Below are positions 59,707-64,000 of a stretch of 64,000 bases of DNA, one piece after another. Position numbers and translations under genes: made by a program. The notes beneath the pieces are model-generated. The model searched no databases. It was not told where the DNA came from and worked only from the letters and a program-made list of their open reading frames with translations. The DNA is from Fimenecus sp963624605 (GTDB lineage Bacteria > Bacillota > Clostridia > Oscillospirales > Acutalibacteraceae). Location of the stretch: positions 1 through 64,000 of the forward strand of contig CAVFQD010000003.1 of the NCBI GenBank assembly GCA_963624605.1, written 5' to 3'. Within the stretch, counting starts at the first letter, position 1, and every line of letters starts with the position of its first letter.

Positions 59707-61730
59707 TATTCTACTCCTCTGTAAAAAAGTCCTCGAGTAAATTCGCCGTCGGGCGCAGAGTGTTTTTTATAATCGGATATAATGTTCTGCACCTGCCGTT
59801 TGTTTTCAAGGGTAAAGAACATTATATCAAAATCGGTGTTCTTGATTTCCGACAGCCTGTCAAGCATATATGTCGGTCTGGAATTGAGAAGCTGTGAAAA
59901 GCCGTTCTCACATATTACGGGGAAAGAAATTCCCTTTCTGTCGGTAAGGCAGCTGCCTTTTTTGCATTCGGCGCAGGTCTTTGCGTTCTTAACCGGACAA
60001 TTCCTTGTGAGCATAAGCGGAGTTCTGCCGTAAACCGCACAGCCTCTTTTTACATTTCCTCTCAACTGTGAAATCTGCCCGAGAGTTAATTCATATGACA
60101 AAACCGTCTCTTTGATTCCGAGTTCCTCCAAGGCTTTCAGGGAACGGGAATTGTATATGTTCAAAAACGGACCGCCTATCGCCTCAACACCCGCCTGCTT
60201 TGCCGCACATACGGCGTCAAGCGTGTTGCAAAGAGCGTATTTTGCTCCGCTTTTTCTTATTTTTTCGACAACCGAATCATAATTCCCGAAAAGCCCTCTC
60301 GGCACGCTCACGCCCGCACCGTATTTTTTAAGAATATCCGCGGGTGCGTCAAGCGGCAAAAACAGCCTGTCGCACGAAACGCTTTCGGGTACGCTTTCGA
60401 CATTTGAAAAGCAAAGGTAAAGTGCCTTTTTGCCTAAAGGTCTGTCCCCTGTCGTAAAATCGAATTTATGAAGCTCCCTTTCAGGCGTTTCGGTAAGCTT
60501 TTGCGAAAGCGAGTCAAACGCCGCTCGCCGCAAAGCGTTTATCGCCGAAAGCGGTATGCTTATTCCGTCGGAAATATCGGTATGTATCTCCCCGGGGTAA
60601 AACACCGTGCCGCCGCATTTTTCAAGCTGCGTTCTGACGGTCTGCTCCGTCAGCGGTCTGTTTACCGCTTTTTCACACACGGTATCCGCTGTTTTGAAAA
60701 CGCTTATCCTGCCCGTTTTTGCGGTAAGAGTCGGCGCCTCGTTTTCATAAGCCGTGAACACAAAATCGACCTTGTGTACCGACCTTTCTTTTTCATATAT
60801 TTTTGCATATTTTTTAAGCAAATCAGAGGTGGCGGAGGTTACATTTTCCTTTTCTCTCTTGCCGAACATATTTCTGCCGAGGGTTGAGGTGTAATAACCG
60901 TCCGTAAAGCCCGAACGGGAAAACAGCGATTTCAGTTCGTCTTTTCTCTGCTGCGAATAAGCTTTGTCAAGGCTTTCCCTGCACGAAGTGACCGCTGCGG
61001 CAACATATTCGGGGCGTTTCATTCTGCCTTCTATCTTAAACGAAGCTATCCCCATATTGGAAAGCTCCGAAAGATACTCTACAAGCGACAAATCCTTTAA
61101 GCTCAGATCCGTACCCGTTCCGCCGTCAATGTGAAACGGCAGTCTGCACGGCTGGGCACAAAGTCCTCTGTTTCCGCTTCGTGAGCCGAGCATTGCCGAC
61201 AAAAGGCACTGACCCGACACACACATACACAGCGCACCGTGTACAAACGCCTCAAGCTCTATGGGCGAATTGTCGGCTATGCGCTTTATCTCCGCCTTTG
61301 AAAGCTCTCTGGGCAAAACCGCCCTTGAAAAGCCTAAATCCGCAAGGGCTTTAATGCCTTCGGGAGTTCCCGTTGAAAGCTGGGTGGAGGCGTGCATTTC
61401 CATTTCGGGACAAATGCTTTTTACCGCTCTTGCGACGCCCAAGTCCTGAACGATTACCGCGTCTGCTCCGCTCCCGCATATAGCCCTTACCGTTTTTTCA
61501 AGGCTTGCAAACTCATCGTCGGAAACAAGCGTGTTGAGCGTTATGTGGCATTTCACGGAGTGTAAATGACAGAAATCAACCGCATTTTTAAGCCCGTCAA
61601 AATCAAAATTTCCCGCATTTCGCCTTGCGTTGAAGCTGCCCGTGCCGAAGTAAACCGCATCCGCTCCGCTTCGCACAGCCGCAACAAGTGCGTCAAAATT
61701 TCCTGCGGGGGCAAGAATTTCAGCCGTCAT
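59706..61730 (-). CDS. Peptidase U32 family protein (RlhA/TrhP-type)
   Basis: The 674-residue protein has ILAPAGNFDALVAAVRSGADAVYFG at the N-terminus, the U32 signature ELEAFVHGALCMCVSGQCLLS near residue 160, and GNRGLCAQPCRLPF right after, giving the cysteines that bind an iron-sulfur cluster. Relatives RlhA and TrhP hydroxylate 23S rRNA or tRNA using prephenate, while others are proteases; this gene falls in the longer group with a C-terminal domain (~390-674) containing CPVKNAKTCAECKKGSC. Start overlaps the end of zapA. Confidence 0.9.
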   Translation of the reverse strand: MTAEILAPAGNFDALVAAVRSGADAVYFGTGSFNARRNAGNFDFDGLKNAVDFCHLHSVKCHITLNTLVSDDEFASLEKTVRAICGSGADAVIVQDLGVARAVKSICPEMEMHASTQLSTGTPEGIKALADLGFSRAVLPRELSKAEIKRIADNSPIELEAFVHGALCMCVSGQCLLSAMLGSRSGNRGLCAQPCRLPFHIDGGTGTDLSLKDLSLVEYLSELSNMGIASFKIEGRMKRPEYVAAAVTSCRESLDKAYSQQRKDELKSLFSRSGFTDGYYTSTLGRNMFGKREKENVTSATSDLLKKYAKIYEKERSVHKVDFVFTAYENEAPTLTAKTGRISVFKTADTVCEKAVNRPLTEQTVRTQLEKCGGTVFYPGEIHTDISDGISIPLSAINALRRAAFDSLSQKLTETPERELHKFDFTTGDRPLGKKALYLCFSNVESVPESVSCDRLFLPLDAPADILKKYGAGVSVPRGLFGNYDSVVEKIRKSGAKYALCNTLDAVCAAKQAGVEAIGGPFLNIYNSRSLKALEELGIKETVLSYELTLGQISQLRGNVKRGCAVYGRTPLMLTRNCPVKNAKTCAECKKGSCLTDRKGISFPVICENGFSQLLNSRPTYMLDRLSEIKNTDFDIMFFTLENKRQVQNIISDYKKHSAPDGEFTRGLFYRGVE

Positions 61731-62089
61731 TCGTCTTCGGAAAATAGATTTATCTGATTTGACTTAGCCTTTGCGTCTGCTTTCATTCTGTCGATTTCTC
61801 TTTTATAAAAATCCCTCTCGGACTGTGCCTTTGCGGTGTCCTCAAGATAATTTTTCATATCCGCACGGAGCTCCTCCGTCCTCTTTTCCGCCTTTTTGCA
61901 GTTACAGCCGTATTCAAGCGCAATAAGCACCGCAATCTGGCTTGTAGAGATGAAAGGATTTTCATTCTTTATCTCGTTTATTTTAGCGTTTATCTCCTTT
62001 GCAAGCTCCATTGTGAGCTCAACGCTCTCGTCCGTTCTGAGTGAATAATCAACGCCCGCTATATTAACCTTTACGCTGTTTTTTTCCAT
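61727..62089 (-). CDS. zapA: Cell division protein ZapA
   Basis: This is 120 residues from the ATG at 62089, seven bases after GAGGTG; a TTG two codons earlier is less likely. It has an N-terminal beta strand region, VKVNIAGVDYSLRTDESVEL, followed by ELAKEINAKINEIKNENPFISTSQIAVLIAL and a long coiled coil (~70-115) rich in lysine and glutamate. ZapA stabilises FtsZ bundles at the septum. It overlaps the start of the U32 peptidase gene by four bases, a common arrangement in Clostridia. Confidence 0.88.
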   Translation of the reverse strand: MEKNSVKVNIAGVDYSLRTDESVELTMELAKEINAKINEIKNENPFISTSQIAVLIALEYGCNCKKAEKRTEELRADMKNYLEDTAKAQSERDFYKREIDRMKADAKAKSNQINLFSEDE

Positions 62090-62171
62090 ATACAAGCACC
62101 TCTGCCTTTATTCTTAAAAATATATTACATTTTATTATACATTAAAGTTGTGAAAACTGCAATATTCTATA

Positions 62172-62966
62172 TTATAAACCGTAGCACAAAACCTCAAAGC
62201 TGCAGGTTACGGAAATTTTCTGTAAAGTATTTAACCTTGCCTGCTCCTTCGCGCCCGTTTTGTAATAATACGGCGTCATTGTAAACAAATTCTTAATGTC
62301 CTCCGCCTCGGTTATGTCCGAAACATACTCTACTCTTTCGCTTTTTAACAGCTTAAAGCCGTCCTTTCGAAAATCGGACGGTTCGTTTTTGTACGCTTCG
62401 TCATAGACCGCCTGTTTTAATTCATACAGATGGTTTTCAAGCGGAATTACCATAAGCATACGCCCGTCAGGCTTGAGTATGCGCAAAAATTCCTTTTCGC
62501 AGTGCGGAGAAAAAATTTCCGTTGCCATATCAGCACAGCCGTCGGGCAAGGGTATGTCAAACGAGCTTGCCACGGCATATTCGACCGATTTGCTTCTTTT
62601 AGCCGCAACAGCGAGCGCATCCTTTGAAATATCAAAGCCGCAAACCGTTCTGTCGGCAAGCGCTTCGGCTATCGCAGAGGTGTAATATCCCTCGCCGCAG
62701 CCGCAGTCAACAACGGCGTCGCCCCTGTGCGAAAACTCACGGCACATTTTTACAACGGCATTGCGTAAGGGCTCGTAATATCCCCTGTCGAGGAAATCAC
62801 GCCTTGCGTTTACCATCAGCTTGTTGTCGCCGTGATTTCCGCCGCCGCTTTTGAGCAAAAGGTTGACATATCCGCTTTTCGCCACATCAAAGCAGTGTCC
62901 GTTCATACAGACAAGCGATTTTTCCGTTTTATTCAGTTCATTTTTGCACACGGGGCATATAAACAT
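62172..62966 (-). CDS. rlmA: 23S rRNA (guanine-N1)-methyltransferase RlmA-like
   Basis: This 264-residue protein begins with the RlmA zinc ribbon (CPVCKNELNKTEKSLVCMNGHCFD), then DVAKSGYVNLLLK and RRDFLDRGYYEPLRNAV, and a Rossmann SAM domain with DAVVDCGCGEGYYTSAIAEAL. It methylates G745 or G748 of 23S rRNA, near the macrolide and tylosin site. The gene is divergent from alr; GGTGAT precedes the ATG. Confidence 0.9.
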   Translation of the reverse strand: MFICPVCKNELNKTEKSLVCMNGHCFDVAKSGYVNLLLKSGGGNHGDNKLMVNARRDFLDRGYYEPLRNAVVKMCREFSHRGDAVVDCGCGEGYYTSAIAEALADRTVCGFDISKDALAVAAKRSKSVEYAVASSFDIPLPDGCADMATEIFSPHCEKEFLRILKPDGRMLMVIPLENHLYELKQAVYDEAYKNEPSDFRKDGFKLLKSERVEYVSDITEAEDIKNLFTMTPYYYKTGAKEQARLNTLQKISVTCSFEVLCYGL

Positions 62967-63020
62967 GTAATCACCGATAATATATTATTATAAATTGCGC
63001 AAAATTTCAACTGCTTCCGC

Positions 63021-63049
63021 TTTACTTTACAGAAAGTTTATATTATAAT
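63021..63049 (+). promoter_or_regulatory. SigA-type promoter of alr
   Basis: TTTACT (63021-63026), 17 bp, TATAAT (63044-63049), 33 bp before the start codon. Confidence 0.7.
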
Positions 63050-63082
63050 TTATCTTAATAAATTTTCGGAAAAGAGACTTTT

Positions 63083-64000
63083 ATGTTACCTGCAAGAGTA
63101 TATGCAAAAGTTAATCTCGACGCAATCTGCCGAAATGTCAGTCGCGTTATTGACAAGGTGGGAAAAGCTGTCTCGGTTATGGCTATCGTCAAGACCGACG
63201 CATACGGTCACGGTGCCGTACCCGTTGCAAAGGCGCTTTGCGAAGCAGGTGTTGACTCGTTCGGCGTTGCCACGGTTGAAGAGGCGTTGCAGCTTCGCAG
63301 GAACGGAATTTCAAGTCCGATACTTATTCTCGGCTATGTTTTCCCCGAGGATTACGAAAAGGTTATTGAAAATGATATTATGCACGCTGTTTTCAGATAT
63401 GAAAACGCCGTTGAGCTTTCAAAAAAAGCCGTTCAAATGGGAAAAACCGCAAAAATCCATATTGCCGTCGACACGGGAATGGGCAGAATAGGCTTTCAGC
63501 CGAACGATGAAAGTATTGAGGAAATAAAAAAGATTTCTCAGCTTGAAAACATTGAAATAAACGGTATTTTCACTCATTTTGCCTGTGCGGACGAAAAGGA
63601 CAAGACCTCCTGCAACACACAGAAGCAATTATATCTCGGCTTTCTTGAAAAAATTGCCGCAAACGGTATCAAAATACCCGTACGGCATATGGATAACAGC
63701 GCAGGAATAATCGACTACAACTCGGATTTTCTCGATATGGTAAGGGTCGGAATTATGACCTACGGGCTTTATCCGTCGGAAGAGGTTAATAAAGCCGGCT
63801 TCCGCCTTGACCCGGCGCTTGAAATAATAAGCCGCGTCACATTTGTTAAAAAAGTACCCGCCGGCTTCAAGGTAAGCTACGGAAGTACATACACAACCGA
63901 TAAGGACACGGAAATCGCCACCGTTTCCATAGGATACGGAGACGGCTATCCGAGAAGCCTTTCAAACAAGGGTAGAGTTCTTATCAACGGCAAATTTGCA
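63083..64000 (+). CDS. alr: Alanine racemase (3' end cut by window)
   Basis: The first 306 codons are present and remain open to the window edge. It begins LPARVYAKVNLDAICRNVSRV and has the PLP-lysine motif AIVKTDAYGHGA near residue 40, HIAVDTGMGRIGF, and VSYGSTYTTDKD with the second catalytic tyrosine region, followed by VSIGYGDGYPRSLSNKG. It interconverts L- and D-alanine for peptidoglycan. The ribosome-binding site is weak (AAAGAG). It is divergent from rlmA. Confidence 0.95.
   Translation, partial: MLPARVYAKVNLDAICRNVSRVIDKVGKAVSVMAIVKTDAYGHGAVPVAKALCEAGVDSFGVATVEEALQLRRNGISSPILILGYVFPEDYEKVIENDIMHAVFRYENAVELSKKAVQMGKTAKIHIAVDTGMGRIGFQPNDESIEEIKKISQLENIEINGIFTHFACADEKDKTSCNTQKQLYLGFLEKIAANGIKIPVRHMDNSAGIIDYNSDFLDMVRVGIMTYGLYPSEEVNKAGFRLDPALEIISRVTFVKKVPAGFKVSYGSTYTTDKDTEIATVSIGYGDGYPRSLSNKGRVLINGKFA

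Overview
The window looks like a chromosome segment from a spore-forming, anaerobic gut-type Firmicute of class Clostridia. Order Oscillospirales (Ruminococcaceae-like) is the best guess. The evidence is the sporulation sigma factors SigE, SigK and SigF with SpoIIGA, SpoIIAA and SpoIIAB, a dockerin-domain protein, a PASTA-type kinase homologue, an anaerobic glycerol-3-phosphate-dehydrogenase-like set, strong SigA-type promoters and many intrinsic terminators. No tRNA, rRNA, CRISPR array, insertion sequence or integrase was seen.

Layout. Positions 2-247 hold the tail of a trans-aconitate methyltransferase. From 344 to 19137 (minus strand) a 17-gene surface-polysaccharide operon runs from one clear promoter (19158-19186) to a terminator (287-326). 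It encodes an initiating sugar-phosphate transferase, an aldolase and a 2-hydroxyacid dehydrogenase, five glycosyltransferases, a nucleotide-sugar dehydrogenase, an asparagine-synthase-like protein, a 4-epimerase, flippase, polymerase, CapE/CapF/CapG-like enzymes for UDP-N-acetyl-L-fucosamine, and an O-acetyltransferase. From 19263 to 22370 lies a compact phage-derived cassette with its own promoter and leader hairpin: a small sigma-region-4-like regulator, a BppU-like protein with a collagen-like shaft, two small proteins, a GH25 muramidase and a holin. No head, packaging or integration genes accompany it.

From 22553 to 37881 (mainly minus strand) come a glycerol-3-phosphate-dehydrogenase-like trio, an MBOAT acyltransferase with a truncated DHHW-like partner, spoIIGA-sigE, ruvX, a class A penicillin-binding protein, a BofC-like small protein (plus strand), a large glycoside hydrolase and two flavoproteins. 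From 38144 to 44913 (plus strand) lie a DUF4364 regulator, sigK, an FkbM methyltransferase, a carboxylesterase, a GH31 glycosidase, and an MNT/HEPN toxin-antitoxin pair whose HEPN gene carries a frameshift.

From 44958 to 51575 there is a structured, repeat-rich leader followed by an operon for an old-yellow-enzyme-type iron-sulfur flavoenzyme and the two subunits of aconitase X, then a LysR regulator and a divergent MATE exporter. From 51656 to 63082 (minus strand) are QueH, a membrane protein, a DUF5696 lipoprotein, the spoIIA operon, a PASTA pseudokinase, a dockerin protein, dUTPase, a U32 peptidase, ZapA and RlmA. The window ends inside an alanine racemase gene.

The strongest candidates for undescribed biology are the aconitase X/flavoenzyme operon with its unusual leader, the stand-alone holin-muramidase-collagen-fibre cassette, the hairpin that buries the sigK ribosome-binding site, and the aldolase, dehydrogenase and asparagine-synthase-like genes in the polysaccharide operon. 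All functional statements rest on reading motifs by eye; no database search was possible.
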